Assembly: GCA_015179125.1 (NCBI GenBank)
Contig: WHVA01000192.1
Coordinates: forward strand, 62,001 to 126,000
Length of the DNA: 64,000 nucleotides
Source: Gautieria morchelliformis
Taxonomy: Eukaryota > Basidiomycota > Agaricomycetes > Gomphales > Gomphaceae
Direction: 5' to 3'
A model generated the notes under the pieces. It ran no database searches. It worked only from the letters and a program-made list of their open reading frames with translations, and was not told the DNA's origin. The position numbers and the translations under genes are program-made. Positions 63,801 through 64,000 of this stretch are shown piece by piece (the stretch's first letter is position 1; each line of letters begins with the position of its first letter).

Positions 63801-64000
63801 AGGGTATGAGGGCGTACAGAGTGGAGATGCATGGCATTGTGGGAGAGGAGTTTGACGTGACGATGTCACAAGGTCATGCTGTACAGTTTCCCTCAACATC
63901 AAAACTAGAGTAAGGGCCGCTACCGGCAGACCCCTTGCTCTGGAATTGAGCAGGATTTGGCTCTGCAAACCATTCCACGGATCACAAGTGAAAGATCCGG

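Overview
This window comes from a mushroom-forming fungus (Basidiomycota, very likely Agaricomycetes). The basis is short (46-77 nt) GT-AG introns, a KDZ-type DNA transposase with its cysteine clusters, a C2-domain gene resembling agaric NACHT proteins, a BED-finger hAT transposase, and chromoviruses of the Tf1/sushi type. I cannot name the species. Almost everything is transposable element (TE), and elements sit inside elements. Host-type coding sequence is limited to a C2/NACHT-like fragment near 30.2-31.1 kb and a serine/arginine-rich gene near 61.9-63.1 kb.

I name the LTR families here. L1 (about 1.27 kb, TGTCATGAC...CTTGACA), L2 (536 bp, TGTAAGGACC...CGTAACA), L3 (about 0.69 kb, TGTTACGACC...TACGTAACA) and L4 (380-498 bp, ends TGTAG/TGAAG...CCCAACA). 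T is a decayed Ty3-type element and E is a gag gene remnant.

1-7.0 kb: an hAT transposase remnant split by a solo L1, a T tail, and an L1 5' LTR with a protease fragment split by a solo L4. 7.0-17.1 kb: element T, whose protease is split by an internally deleted L3 chromovirus (7466-11276) carrying an intron-containing gene on the opposite strand. 17.2-29.3 kb: E gag (minus strand) broken by two L1 LTRs. One of these L1 copies contains an apparently intact chromovirus (17771-25246) and a solo L3. 29.6-34.2 kb: L3 fragment, C2/NACHT-like fragment, small TRIM-like element, copia remnant. 34.2-47.8 kb: solo L3s, duplicated segments, a Zn-cluster/coiled-coil pseudogene and a second copia remnant. 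48-58.7 kb: two solo L4s and a KDZ transposon with inverted subterminal repeats. 58.85-59.86 kb: a hairpin-rich minisatellite. 59.9-64 kb: unassigned sequence and the Ser/Arg-rich gene.

The most interesting observation is that both chromoviruses carry, between the pol chromodomain and the 3' LTR, a gene on the OPPOSITE strand. Each has one canonical intron and a six-cysteine Zn2Cys6-like cluster followed by coiled coil or charged sequence. An intron survives retrotransposition only if it is not spliced from the genomic RNA, so its antisense orientation argues for an independently transcribed, retained gene, possibly a DNA-binding regulator. L1, L2 and L3 all show an 11-12 nt complement between sequence just inside the 5' LTR and the predicted mRNA start, the signature of Tf1-type self-priming. 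All identifications are from reading the sequence; no database search was possible.
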